Part shown: positions 21,201 to 28,890 of the stretch, in pieces | Layout of the letters: every line of letters begins with the position of its first letter | Position numbering within the stretch: the first letter of the stretch is position 1 | Source: Megaustenia siamemsis | Taxonomy: Eukaryota > Mollusca > Gastropoda > Stylommatophora > Ariophantidae | Direction of reading: 5' to 3' | NCBI GenBank assembly: GCA_032433765.1 | Contig: JAVIAB010000041.1 | Span: forward strand, 82,335,928 to 82,399,927 | Length of the DNA: 64,000 nt | Position numbers and translations under genes: made by a program | Notes under the pieces: generated by a model | What the model saw: only the letters and a program-made list of their open reading frames with translations | What the model was told of the DNA's origin: nothing | Database searches by the model: none

Positions 21201-22069
21201 TAAAATAGATGCCCTCTCTATTCATTATACTAGATGCCCTCTCTATCTACTGTATCTCACCTCCATTAACTAAACCAATTATTCTCCAACACGTCACCTC
21301 CATTAACTAAACCAATTATTCTCCAACACATCACCTCCATTAACTAAACCAATTATTCTCTGACACATCACCTCCATTAACTAAACCAATTATTCTCCGA
21401 CACATCACCTCCATTAACTAAACCAATTATTCTCCGACACGTCACCTCCATTAACTAAACCAATTATTCTCCGACACGTCACCTCCATTAACTAAACCAA
21501 TTATTCTCCGACACGTCACCTCCATTAACTAAACCAATTATTCTCCCACACATCACCTCCATTAACTAAACCAATTATTCTCCGACATGTGACCTCCATT
21601 AACTAAACCAATTATTCTCCGACACGTCACCTCCATTAACTAAACCAATTATTCTCCGACACGTCACCTCCATTAACTAAACCAATTATTCTCCGACACG
21701 TCACCTCCATTAACTAAACCAATTATTCTCCGACACGTCACCTCCATTAACTAAACCAATTATTCTCCGACAGGGCACACTAAAGGTTCAACTAAGGAAG
21801 TCAGCAGAAAACAGAACAAGCTGAAGTTTAAACGAGGTCGAGCTGGTGAGCTCAAATCTGCTGATCAGATCCTGAAGAACCGCAGAAGGAAAGACAAAAT
21901 TCAGAATTTCCAGAAATTTCGACAAAATCAACGACAGAAAAGTAAAGGGCAAGAATTTGGTGGGAAGGCGGGCAAACAGTTTGGTTCAAAGGGTAAAGGT
22001 CAGAGTTTCAATTCAAAGGGCAAAGGTCAAGGAAGAGGTTTCAGTTCAAAGGGTAAAGGTAAAAACTGA
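130..22069 (+). CDS. DDX54: DDX54/Dbp10-like DEAD-box RNA helicase, C-terminal half, nine exons (5' part lies upstream of the window)
   Basis: Exons 130-221, 2466-2601, 3391-3464, 6764-6973, 8834-8973, 12418-12515, 15883-15990, 17708-17856 and 21774-22069 join in phase, apart from one base in exon 6, to give about 430 residues ending in TGA. In order the peptides match what I recall of vertebrate DDX54 after the helicase core: RSRPAPAHESIKR, GIHPLF, TIFEIN, YRPSDFATERG, GGAVLDL, WDRKRKKFV, KKKIKTESG, SYKSNAYQDWRHRAK and a basic tail with ADQILKNRRRKDK. The segment around exons 5-7 corresponds to the conserved DBP10CT region. Family knowledge: Dbp10/DDX54 acts in the nucleolus in 60S ribosomal subunit biogenesis. 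The catalytic DEAD-box motifs are not in this window. Introns are unusually rich in tandem repeats. The identification rests on recalled family sequence, not on a search. Confidence 0.9.
222..1745 (+). repeat. 50 bp minisatellite starting exactly at the exon A donor
   Basis: About 30 head-to-tail copies of a unit starting gttagtttcctgacattttg and ending tgtgggactg. There are 53 bp (gacaatattttac) and 45-47 bp variants. The first base of the array is the first base of the intron, and every unit repeats the context ggactg|gttag. 1746-1868 is single-copy sequence in which I see nothing. Confidence 0.95.
1869..2430 (+). repeat. Degenerate 40 bp repeat in intron 1
   Basis: Three or four good copies of gaactgactcacagttatgt + aaattgacctaccattatgt, then increasingly degraded copies (gaactgactt, aattgactta) as far as the exon B acceptor region. 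The decay gradient suggests an older array than the others. Confidence 0.85.
2466..2601 (+). CDS. DDX54: DDX54 exon B
   Basis: The acceptor is gactgtcatgcag (to 2465), preceded by a pyrimidine-rich stretch. Forty-five codons encode VCANAYKKYCRSRPAPAHES and on to LGIHPLF, the most recognisable DDX54 signature (RSRPAP-ESIKR then G-HPLF). The donor is T|GTAGGT at 2602. It leaves one base that joins GT of the next exon to make a cysteine codon. The alternative donor five bases later would put a stop early in the next exon. Confidence 0.9.
2692..3335 (+). repeat. 28 bp minisatellite in intron 2
   Basis: About 23 copies of ttagcagactttgacacaca + gacaaaca. Variation is mostly acacac/acactc/acaaac and aaac/aagc. 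It fills most of intron 2 (2602-3390), leaving about 55 bp before the next acceptor. Confidence 0.95.
3391..3464 (+). CDS. DDX54: DDX54 exon C
   Basis: The acceptor is tgaccaacag (to 3390) and the donor a consensus GTAAGT at 3465. The exon starts with two bases completing a Cys codon, then reads YQDLDERDTRLVMLNALKSY and KPKT, ending in phase 0. It corresponds to the family stretch ending in -SYRSRAT just before TIFEIN. Confidence 0.85.
3651..5118 (+). repeat. 49 bp minisatellite in intron 3
   Basis: About 30 copies of a unit starting agagcagagaatcaactgta and containing ttttcctctctaccacac. Most variation is at a few fixed positions (atcaact/ataaact; ctta/ctga). Confidence 0.95.
5119..5562 (+). 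other. Single-copy part of intron 3 with one perfect small hairpin
   Basis: No coding signal. At 5477-5497 there are 8 bp arms, cacgtaaa and tttacgtg, around a 5 base loop. It may be the end of an old transposon, but I see no partner. Confidence 0.5.
5563..5878 (+). repeat. 45 bp minisatellite in intron 3 (seven copies)
   Basis: The unit starts gtgaatgtcatagtttatca and ends agttagccagg. One copy lacks a base. Because 45 is a multiple of three, several frames stay open; this is not a gene. Confidence 0.95.
5964..6754 (+). repeat. 36 bp minisatellite ending next to exon D
   Basis: Twenty-two copies of gatagcttgttgctaactgt + atgttgtgtctctatt with very few substitutions. The period of 12 codons keeps frames open on both strands (about 290 and 340 codons). 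They are simple repeat translations. The array ends nine bases before the exon D start. Confidence 0.95.
6764..6973 (+). CDS. DDX54: DDX54 exon D
   Basis: The acceptor is ctatcatcccaag (to 6763). Seventy codons start TIFEINSTSKKSGLEVMKAK and end ADQEDID before GTATGT at 6974. TIFEIN is a clear DDX54 family motif. The rest is charged and low in conservation, as expected for the linker after the core. The 36 bp array of the preceding intron stops only about nine bases before this exon. Confidence 0.88.
6974..7336 (+). other. Left part of intron 4, single copy
   Basis: It starts with the donor GTATGT. It contains a short A-run at 7065 and a stretch (7075-7230) with no obvious gene. The latter could be a mobile-element end, but I cannot name it. 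Confidence 0.4.
7337..7450 (+). repeat. 38 bp repeat, three copies
   Basis: Unit ttctttacaatgagtgaatc + ttaaatgttgattgttgg. Confidence 0.9.
7518..8850 (+). repeat. 41 bp minisatellite that runs through the exon E acceptor
   Basis: Twenty-nine good copies (7643-8833) of gctgtctttgatcacatcat + gttgtatgttctttatacca + a. Three strongly diverged copies (7518-7642) precede them. The unit boundary ..tacca[a/g]|gctgtctttg coincides with the intron 4 3' splice site, and the last partial unit forms the first 17 bases of exon E. Confidence 0.95.
8834..8973 (+). CDS. DDX54: DDX54 exon E; first bases are also the end of a 41 bp minisatellite
   Basis: The acceptor is catac-cag (8831-8833). The exon reads AVFGHVLSSKSKCNSSLQDG and on to YIHYRPSDFATER plus GG, with the donor GTAGGT at 8974. 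YRPSDF-TERG matches the family YRPKDF-SERG. Its first 17 bases (GCTGTCTTTGGTCATGT) are a copy of the start of the 41 bp unit that fills the intron upstream, so the array crosses the intron/exon border. Confidence 0.87.
9080..9155 (-). repeat. tRNA-derived SINE remnant
   Basis: On the minus strand GGTTCGATCC (9088-9097) is a good RNA polymerase III B box. It lies about 50 bases downstream of gctgagctaacagtgcgctt, which resembles a degraded A box and D-arm. Spacing and order are as in a tRNA, but stems are not clean, so this is a SINE head rather than a working tRNA gene. Confidence 0.55.
9156..11032 (+). other. Single-copy part of intron 5, probably old mobile-element sequence
   Basis: No DDX54 coding sequence. 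Two related stretches, 9341-9431 and 9551-9643, share ..atgtagatc.., ..tggtgctatgg/gcattatgg.. and ..gtgca(c/t)ctggc at the same spacing: a diverged direct repeat. Short open frames here do not resemble a protein I know. Nothing else can be supported. Confidence 0.4.
11033..12370 (+). repeat. 34/36 bp minisatellite in intron 5
   Basis: About 39 copies of gtactacctgtatgtgacat + gttgctacagtcaa. Left copies carry gtgtatgtgccatatt (36 bp). Right copies carry tgacatgtt, tgatatgtt or tgccaaagtt. It ends 47 bases before exon F. Confidence 0.95.
12418..12515 (+). CDS. DDX54: DDX54 exon F, with an apparent one-base frameshift at 12473-12474
   Basis: The acceptor is gtttacttgcag (to 12417) and the donor G|GTCAGT at 12516. 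From the previous exon's phase it reads LSVSNTFEREAGGAVLDL up to 12472, matching family G-LSIS-to-AGAVLDL. The conserved continuation NDEADSSNRSKRR and then W (joined to the next exon, WDRKRKKFV) is in a different frame starting at 12475. Only two bases (AC) lie between CTG and AAT where three are needed. Keeping the first frame gives MMRLIAATEARDD and a stop soon after the next junction. So one base looks missing: a sequencing or assembly error, a real mutation in this copy, or an unseen exon arrangement. Confidence 0.8.
12545..12985 (+). repeat. 31 bp minisatellite in intron 6
   Basis: About 14 copies of gtttgttgttgatgatattg + ttatctaagtt, with some shortened units. It begins about 30 bases after the exon F donor. 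Confidence 0.95.
13003..15728 (+). repeat. 47 bp minisatellite filling intron 6
   Basis: About 58 copies of gactgttgtctactagcaca + catatagttatagaagtctc + ctgactt. Variation is limited (tgttg/tattg, tctcc/tctac, loss of tgt). The same order of variants recurs, for example gttattttagtctcctgactgg at about 13497 and again near 14387, so blocks were copied together. Confidence 0.95.
15883..15990 (+). CDS. DDX54: DDX54 exon G, ends at a U12-type AT-AC intron
   Basis: The acceptor is ttgtttctgcag (to 15882). After G completing Trp it reads DRKRKKFVTDNVDDIKKKKI, KTESGNWIPASYKSN and then GC, completed by the A of the next exon. WDRK-KKF and KKKIKTESG are strong DDX54 family matches. No GT donor gives a sensible junction here. 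The exon ends before ATATCCTTG at 15991, which fits a minor-spliceosome 5' splice site. Confidence 0.87.
16001..17654 (+). repeat. 30 bp minisatellite inside the U12 intron
   Basis: About 55 copies of gtcaatgtcctagacataat + tggtgtgttt. A second variant class is gtcattgtcccgaatgtatt + tggtgtgttt. A marker copy with cctagaaataattgg occurs at 16881 and 17295, showing a block duplicated at a 414 bp offset. The array starts about ten bases after the 5' splice site and stops about 33 bases before the branch site. Open frames here are periodic artefacts. Confidence 0.95.
17688..17696 (+). promoter_or_regulatory. U12 branch-site element
   Basis: TTCCTTGAC, with the branch A at 17695, is an exact match to the minor-class branch-point consensus and lies 12 bases before the intron's last base. 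Confidence 0.8.
17708..17856 (+). CDS. DDX54: DDX54 exon H
   Basis: It begins with A completing GCA after an intron ending ...cccac, then YQDWRHRAKFAERADSSGDE and a serine/arginine-rich tail to TRRKN plus T. The donor is GTGAGT at 17857. The joined peptide SYKSNAYQDWRHRAK has the same length and pattern as the family SYK-DLYQKWKQKQK, which fixes the start to the base. The acidic patch SSGDED follows, as in relatives. Confidence 0.87.
17874..18197 (+). repeat. 41 bp minisatellite, left part (split by a retroelement)
   Basis: Copies of tgttattggtcactttgttg + tatcattgctgcatcagcag. The first three carry catcaactgcacag. The array stops at about 18197 and continues at 19862, so the sequence between them interrupts it. 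Confidence 0.9.
18322..18582 (+). repeat. 51 bp repeat, five copies
   Basis: Unit acaaatccttacactaacac + aattctgatcatccgcaaat + ctgcgaactct. The multiple-of-three period leaves frames open by chance. Confidence 0.9.
18583..18957 (+). other. Single-copy stretch, probably part of the inserted retroelement
   Basis: CT-rich on the plus strand. It includes a TCGACCGCC..CCCC stretch. No coding signal on either strand that I can support. Confidence 0.35.
18958..19463 (+). pseudogene. Ty3/gypsy-like Gag fragment with CCHC zinc knuckle
   Basis: The first piece reads ESIQEYGERIREMAEQGFG, typical of a Gag capsid segment. After frame breaks, 19107-19463 is open. It carries CYRCGRIWHIVREC at 19329-19370, which is a CX2CX4HX4C nucleic-acid-binding knuckle. 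An Arg/Ser/Gln-rich end follows. A stop before 19107 and the lack of flanking LTRs show it is a broken copy. It sits in intron 8 of DDX54. Confidence 0.75.
19473..19860 (-). pseudogene. Ty3/gypsy-like Pol (reverse transcriptase) fragment, opposite orientation to the Gag piece
   Basis: On the minus strand TYVDDIIIFT holds the YVDD catalytic box (19849-19860). After frame breaks come KCPFLRKEVKGFVVS and LPVKEKVQA, and then VREVRSFLGMCGYYRRFIPK, the usual connection to RNase H. The stretch of about 28 codons around RSFLGMCGYYRRFIPKFTE is present twice in tandem. Frameshifts and a stop make it non-functional. Its orientation against the neighbouring Gag fragment points to rearrangement or two separate insertions. 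Confidence 0.8.
19862..20190 (+). repeat. 41 bp minisatellite, right part
   Basis: The same unit as at 17874-18197 (tttgttgtatcattgctgca..), about eight copies, ending tgcttcagtagatgacattgg. It resumes directly after the Pol fragment. Confidence 0.9.
20229..21245 (+). repeat. 25 bp minisatellite in two sequence classes
   Basis: 20229-about 20655: tcctctgtatccaccatcct + agatg. From there to 21245: ccctctctatccactatact + agatg, with 20 bp short units (ctctatgcactatactagatgc). The two classes are clearly related and meet at a sharp border, so each was homogenised separately. Confidence 0.95.
21250..21773 (+). repeat. 37 bp minisatellite abutting the last-exon acceptor
   Basis: Fourteen copies of cacctccattaactaaacca + attattctccgacacgt. 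The final copy reads attattctccgacag and is the 3' splice site of the last exon, so each unit contains a near-acceptor differing mainly by g to c. Confidence 0.95.
21774..22069 (+). CDS. DDX54: DDX54 last exon, basic C-terminal tail and stop
   Basis: The acceptor is tattctccgacag (to 21773). It starts with GG completing a Trp codon, then a lysine/arginine-rich tail with ELKSADQILKNRRRKDKIQN (family ELKTKQQILKQRRR-). Three or four short GSKGKGQ-type glycine/lysine repeats follow, then TGA at 22067-22069. A basic, repeat-rich tail suits an RNA-binding nucleolar protein. The intron array upstream has the same tattctccgaca just before its unit boundary. Confidence 0.88.
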
Positions 22070-22116
22070 CAAACTGTGGAAACTTTAAGGGAGGGAATAA
22101 TCAGCTGCTGGATGTG

Positions 22117-24020
22117 GAGTAACACGAAGAGGGAGATGTAATGATGCTCTTAGATGAGTTGACTAACAGGAAGAGAGAGATGTAATGAGGCTCTTAGATG
22201 TGTGGACTAACAATAAGAGAGAGATGTAATGAGGCTCTTAGATGTGTGGACTAACAGGAAGAGAGAGATGTAATGAGGCTCTTAGATGTGTGGACTAACA
22301 GGAAGAGAGAGATGTAATGAGGCTCTTAGATGTGTGGACTAACAGGATGAGAGAGATATAATGAGGCTCTTAGATGTGTGGACTAACAGGAAGAGAGAGA
22401 TGTAATGAGGCTCTTAGATGTGTGGACTAACAGGAAGAGAGAGATGTAATGAGGCTCTTAGATGTGTGGACTAACAGGAAGAGAGAGATGTAATGAGGCT
22501 CTTAGATGTGTGGACTAACAGGAAGAGAGAGATGTAATGAGGCTCTTAGATGTGTGGACTAACAGGATGAGAGAGATATAATGAGGCTCTTAGATGTATG
22601 GACTAACAGGAAGAGAGAGATGTAATGAGGCTCTTAGATGTGTGGACTAACAGGAAGAGAGAGATGTAATGAAGCTCTTAGATGTGTGGACTAACAGGAA
22701 GAGAGAGATGTAATGAGGCTCTTAGATGTGTGGACTAACAGGAAGAGAGAGATGTAATGAGGCTCTTAGATGTGTGGACTAACAGGAAGAGAGAGATGTA
22801 ATGAGGCTCTTAGATGTGTGGAGTAACAGGAAGAGGGAGATATAATGAGGCTCTTACATGTGTGGAGTAACAGGAAGAGGGAGATGTAATGAGGCTCTTA
22901 GATGTGTGGACTAACAATAAGAGAGAGATGTAATGAGGCTCTTAGATGTGTGGACTAACAATAAGAGAGAGATGTAATGAGGCTCTTAGATGTGTGGACT
23001 AACAGGAAGAGAGAGATGTAATGAGGCTCTTAGATGTGTGGACTAACAGGAAGAGAGAGATGTAATGAGGCTCTTAGATGTGTGGACTAACAGGAAGAGA
23101 GAGATGTAATGAGGCTCTTAGATGTGTGGACTAACAGGAAGAGAGAGATGTAATGAGGCTCTTAGATGTGTGGACTAACAATAAGAGAGAGATGTAATGA
23201 GGCTCTTAGATGTGTGGACTAACAGGAAGAGAGAGATGTAATGAGGCTCTTAGATGTGTGGACTAACAGGAGGAGGGAGATGTAATGAGGCTCTTAGATG
23301 AGTTGACTAACAGGAATAGAGAGATGTAATGAGGCTCTTAGATGTGTGGACTAACACGAAGAGGGAGATGTAATGAGGCTCTTAGATGTGTGGACTAACA
23401 CGAAGAAGGAGATGTAATGAGGCTCTTAGATGAGTTGACTAACAGGAAGAGAGAGATGTAATGAGGCTCTTAGATGTGTGGACTAACACGAAGAGGGAGA
23501 TGTAATGAGGCTCTTAGATGTGTGGACTAACACGAAGAGGGAGATGTAATGAGGCTCTTACATGTATGGACTAACAGGAGGAGGGAGATGTAATGAGGCA
23601 CTTGTATGTAAAGTAACAGGAAGAGAGAGATGTAATGAGGCACTTGCATGTAAAGTAACAGGAAGAGAGAGATGTAATGAGGCACTTGCATGTAAAGTAA
23701 CAGGAAGAGATAGATGTAATGAGACACATGTATGTAAAGTAACAGGAAGAGAGAGATGTAATGAGGCACTTGCATGTAAAGTAACAGGAAGAGAGAGATG
23801 TAATGAGGCACTTGTATGTAAAGTAACAGAAGAGAGAGATGTAATGAGGCACATGTATGTAAAGTAACAGGAAGAGAGAGATGTAATGAGGCACATGTAT
23901 GTAAAGTAACAGGAAGAGAGAGATGTAATGAGGCACATGTATGTAAAGTAACAGGAAGAGAGAGATGTAATGAGGCACATGTATGTAAAGTAACAGGAAG
24001 AGAGAGGGGCAATGAGGCTC
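22117..24020 (+). repeat. 44 bp then 42 bp minisatellite in the 3' UTR region
   Basis: 22117-23570: about 33 copies of gaggctcttagatgtgtgga + ctaacaggaagagagagatg + taat. 23571-24020: about ten copies of a 42 bp relative, gaggcacttgcatgtaaagt + aacaggaagagagagatgta + at. It is a purine-rich plus strand. The shared half agagagagatgtaatgaggc shows one array budded from the other. Confidence 0.95.
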
Positions 24021-24105
24021 TTGGATGTGGAGCAGACTTGTGAGGTTAGTTGCTGACAAGTCTAGCAGTCACCACTAGATCATCATTGCGACAGTTCCTG
24101 GTGGA

Positions 24106-24857
24106 CATCTGAAGCAATCATTGGCCAGTGGTAAGCCACCATCTGAAGCAATCATTGGCCAGTGGTAAGCCACCTTCTGAAGCAATCATTGGCCAGCGGT
24201 GGGCCACCATCTGAAGCAATCACTGGCCAGCGGTAAGCCACCATCTGAAGCAATCATTGGCCAGTGGTAAGCCACCATCTGAAGCAATCATTGGCCAGTG
24301 GTAAGCCACCATCTGAAGCAATCATTGGCCAGTGGTAAGCCACCATCTGAAGCAATCATTGGCCAGTGGTAAGCCACCTTCTGAAGCAATCATTGGCCAG
24401 TGGTAAGCCACCTTCTGAAGCAATCATTGGCCAGTGGTAAGCCACCATCTGAAGCAATCATTGGCCAGTGGTAAGCCACCTTCTGAAGCAATCATTGGCC
24501 AGTGGTAAGCCACCATCTGAAGCAATCATTGGCCAGTGGTAAGCCACCTTCTGAAGCAATCATTGGCCAGTGGTAAGCCACCATCTGAAGCAATCATTGG
24601 CCAGTGGTAAGCCACCATCTGAAGCAATCACTGGCCAGCGGTAAGCCACCATCTGAAGCAATCATTGGCCAGTGGTAAGCCACCTTCTGAAGCAATCACT
24701 GGCCAGCGGTAAGCCACCTTCTGAAGCAATCACTGGCCAGCGGTAAGCCACCTTCTGAAGCAATCACTGGCCAGTGGTAAGCCACCTTCTGAAGCAATCA
24801 CTGGCCAGCGGTAAGCCACCATCTGAAGCAATCACTGGCCAGTGGTAAGCCACCATA
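24106..24857 (+). repeat. 34 bp minisatellite
   Basis: About 22 copies of gccaccatctgaagcaatca + ttggccagtggtaa. Each unit holds tggccagtggtaa. Variants are atctg/ttctg, cattgg/cactgg and agtgg/agcgg. Confidence 0.95.
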
Positions 24858-24991
24858 TGAGAGAACACGGTTACTGCCAGCATTAACAAGCTGTCTGAGC
24901 TGTCCGGTGTAGCTGTCCATATCTCTTGTTTGTGTGTCTTGTCATCTCAGCAGACTTGAGGTTCTCTTGTTGACCTCAACGGTGGTCTGCT

Positions 24992-24997
24992 ATTAAA
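24992..24997 (+). promoter_or_regulatory. Candidate poly(A) signal ATTAAA
   Basis: Variant signal within gctattaaagttc, followed by ttgttattttgtgtgtg as a possible downstream GU-rich element. Confidence 0.35.
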
Positions 24998-25059
24998 GTT
25001 CTTACTGTTGCTCTTATTTGCTCTTGTTATTTTGTGTGTGGGAGATGAATGGATGACTG

Positions 25060-25885
25060 AGATAAGATGTTGGGTAGGAAATGATGGTTCAGTGAGATAA
25101 GATGTTGGTGGGGGGAATGTTGGTTCAGTCAGATAAGATGTTGGTGGGGGGAATGTTGGTTCAGTCAGATAAGATGTTGGTGGGGGGAATGTTGGTTCAG
25201 TGAGATAGATGTTGGTGGGGGGAATGTTGGTTCAGTGAGATACGATGTTGGTGGGGGAATGTTGGTTCAGTGAGATACGATGTTGGTGGGGGGAATGTTG
25301 GTTCAGTGAGATACGATGTTGGTGGGGGGAATGTTGGTTCAGTGAGATACGATGTTGGTGGGGGGAATGTTGGTTCAGTGAGATACGATGTTGGTGGGGG
25401 GAATGTTGGTTCAGTGAGATGCGATGTTGGTGGGGGGAATGTTGGTTCAGTCAGATAAGATGTTGGTAGGGGGAATGTTGGTTCAGTGAGATAAGATGTT
25501 GGTGGGGGGAATGTTGGTTCAGTCAGATAAGATGTTGGTGGGGGGAATGTTGGTTCAGTCAGATAAGATGTTGGTGGGGGAATGTTGGTTCAGTCAGATA
25601 AGATGATGGTGGGGGGAATGTTGGTTCAGTCAGATAAGATGTTGGTTCAGTCAGATAAGATGTTGGTGGGGGGAATGTTGGTTCAGTCAGATAAGATGTT
25701 GGTGGGGGGAATGTTGGTTCAGTCAGATAAGATGTTGGTGGGGGGAATGTTGGTTCAGTCAGATAAGATGTTGGTGGGGGGAATGTTGGTTCAGTCAGAT
25801 AAGATGTTGGTGGGGGGAATGTTGGTTGTCAGATAAGATGTTGGTAGGGGGAATATTGGTTCAGTGAGATAAAATATTGGTGGGG
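25060..25885 (+). repeat. 36 bp G-rich minisatellite
   Basis: About 23 copies of gataagatgttggtgggggg + aatgttggttcagtca. There is one run of five or six G per unit on the plus strand. The 12-codon period keeps frames open; this is not a gene. Confidence 0.95.
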
Positions 25886-26497
25886 AAGTGATGGAAATTT
25901 TCAGGCCAGATAAAGTGGTAGAATCTGTTGTCCACTTGAGAAGCACTGGCCACACTTAATAAGCTCATTCAACCACTTTCCAGCACACCAAGCCAGTCAA
26001 TATTTAGAATTTTTCTCCTGGGCTCAGATTCTCTCAGGACGAACATTTCTTCCTTCTCTACTCACTTCTCACCAACATTTCTTCCTTCTCTACTCACTTC
26101 TCACCAACATTTGGTCCATCTTGTCAGACAATTTTCATATCCTTACTGTAGTTCAGCCTACACTGTTCTCTCTCTTTGAGGCATCAACGTGTGATTTATC
26201 AAGCAACATGATAATAGTGACACATATAAGATTGTATGGCAGACATTTAATATGGTTTACCAACTTTCATCAGTTGCAAGACACAAAATCAGCCACACAA
26301 GGCAACTCATCAGACAAAGGCAGGAAGCTGGACATGCCAGAAATCCACCTCGCTGATGGTGTGCCAGTACCGGCACTTGCTTCTTTTTCTTTGCAACCAC
26401 ACACACACAGGGGTTCCCAACATTTTGTAAAGCAACCACCAAGCTATTAAAATATAACTGCGGCTGTAACAACAAAAACGGTTGTATGATCACACTA
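25886..26497 (+). other. Single-copy stretch between arrays
   Basis: It holds a two-copy 33 bp repeat at about 26036-26112 (acatttcttccttctctact..). Open frames on both strands of 80-110 codons resemble no family I know. Near 26408 there is caggggttcccaa, a sequence seen at ends of hAT-type transposons, but no second end was found. Confidence 0.4.
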
Positions 26498-28890
26498 CAT
26501 TCAAGACACAGTTGAGCTTACACACACTAAACATTCAAGACACAGTTGAGCTTACACACACTAAACATTCAAGACACGGTTGAGCTTACACACACTAAAC
26601 ATTCAAGACACAGTTGAGCTCACACATACTAAACATTCAAGACAGTTGAGCTCACACATACTAAACATTCAAGACACAGTTGAGCTCACACACACTAAAC
26701 ATTCAAGACACAGTTGAGCTCACACACTAAACATTCAAGACACAGTTGAGCTCACACACACTAAACATTTAAGACACAGTTGAGCTCACACACTAAACAT
26801 TCAAGACACAGTTGAGCTCACACACACTAAACATTCAAGACACAGTAGTGCTCACACACACTAAACATTCAAGACACAGTTGAGCTTACGCAAACTAAAC
26901 ATTCAAAACACAGTTGAGCTCACACACACTAAACATTCAAGACACAGTTGAGCTTACACACACTAAACATTCAAAACACAGTTGAGCTCACACACACTAA
27001 ACATTCAAGACACAGTTGAGCTTACACACACTAAACATTCAAGACACAGTTGAGCTTACACACACTAAACATTCAAGACACAGTTGAGCTTACACACACT
27101 AAACATTCAAGACACATTTGAGCTCACACACACTAAACATTCAAGACACAGTTGAGCTTACACACACTAAACATTCAAGACACAGTTGAGCTTACACACA
27201 CTAAACATTCAAGACACAGTTGAGCTTACACACACTAAACATTCAAGACACAGTTGAGCTCACACACACTAAACATTCAAGACACAGTTGAGCTTACACA
27301 CACTAAACATTCAAAACACAGTTGAGCTCACACACACTAAACATTCAAGACACAGTTGAGCTTACACACACTAAACATTCAAGACACAGTTGAGCTTACA
27401 CACACTAAACATTCAAGACACAGTTGAGCTTACACACACTAAATATTCAAGACACAGTTGAGCTCACACACACTAAACATTCAAGACACAGTTGAGCTTA
27501 CACACACTAAACATTCAAGACACAGTTGAGCTTACACACACTAAACATTCAAGACACAGTTGAGCTCACACACACTAAACATTCAAGACACAGTTGAGCT
27601 CACACACACTAAACATTCAAGACACAGTTGAGCTTACACACACTAAACATTCAAGACACACTAAACATTCAAGACACAGTTGAGCTTTACACACACTAAA
27701 CATTCAAGACACAGTTGAGCTCACACACACTAAACATTCAAGACACAGTTGAGCTCACACACACTAAACATTCAAGACACAGTTGAGCTTACACACACTA
27801 AACATTCAAGACACAGTTGAGCTCACACACACTAAACATTCAAGACACAGTTGAGCTCACACACACTAAACATTCAAGACACACTAAACATTCAAGACAC
27901 AGTTGAGCTTACACACACTAAACATTCAAGACACAGTTGAGATTACACACACTAAACATTCAAGACACAGTTGAGCTTACACACACTAAACATTCAAGAC
28001 ACAGTTGAGCTTACACACACTGAACATTCAAGACACAGTTGAGCTCACACACACTAAACATTCAAGACACAGTTGAGCTTACACACACTAAACATTCAAG
28101 ACACACTAAAAATTCAAGACACAGTTGAGCTTACACACACTAAACATTCAAGACACAGTTGAGCTTACACACACTAAACATTCAAGACACAGTTGAGCTC
28201 ACACACACTAAACATTCAAGACACAGTTGAGCTTACACACACTAAACATTCAAGACACAGTTGAGCTTACACACACTAAACATTCAAGACACAGTTGAGC
28301 TCACACACACTAAACATTCAAGACACAGTTGAGCTCACACACACTAAACATTCAAGACACAGTTGAGCTCACACACACTAAACATTCAAGACACAGTTGA
28401 GATTACACACACTAAACATTCAAGACACAGTTGAGCTTACACACACTAAACATTCAAGACACACTAAACATTCAAGACACAGTTGAGCTTTACACACACT
28501 AAACATTCAAGACACAGTTGAGCTCACACACACTAAACATTCAAGACACAGTTGAGCTCACACACACTAAACATTCAAGACACAGTTGAGCTTACACACA
28601 CTAAACATTCAAGACACAGTTGAGCTTACACACACTAAACATTCAAGACACAGTTGAGCTCACACACACTAAACATTCAAGACACAGTTGAGCTCACACA
28701 CACTAAACATTCAAGACACAGTTGAGCTTACACACACTAAACATTCAAGACACAGTTGAGCTCACACACACTAAACATTCAAGACACAGTTGAGCTCACA
28801 CACACTAAACATTCAAGACACAGTTGAGCTTACACATACTAAACATTCAAGACACAGTTGAGCTCACACACACTAAACATTCAAGACACA
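26498..28890 (+). repeat. 34 bp CA-rich minisatellite, copy 1
   Basis: About 70 copies of acacactaaacattcaagac + acagttgagcttac. Variation is mainly gctta/gctca, plus truncated units (gacacactaaacattcaag). It lies in the left part of the large duplication. Confidence 0.95.

Larger units (their letters stand above)
22070..25000 (+). other. DDX54 3' UTR (inferred extent)
   Basis: It follows the stop codon directly. No canonical AATAAA was seen before 25000. ATTAAA at 24992-24997, with a T/GT-rich stretch after it, is the first plausible poly(A) signal. If used, almost the whole 2.9 kb UTR is minisatellite. The end point is inferred, not shown. Confidence 0.45.

Noticed and set aside
26408..26420. 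caggggttcccaa as an hAT transposon terminal inverted repeat
   Set aside because: Only one end seen, no 8 bp target-site duplication or partner could be found by eye.
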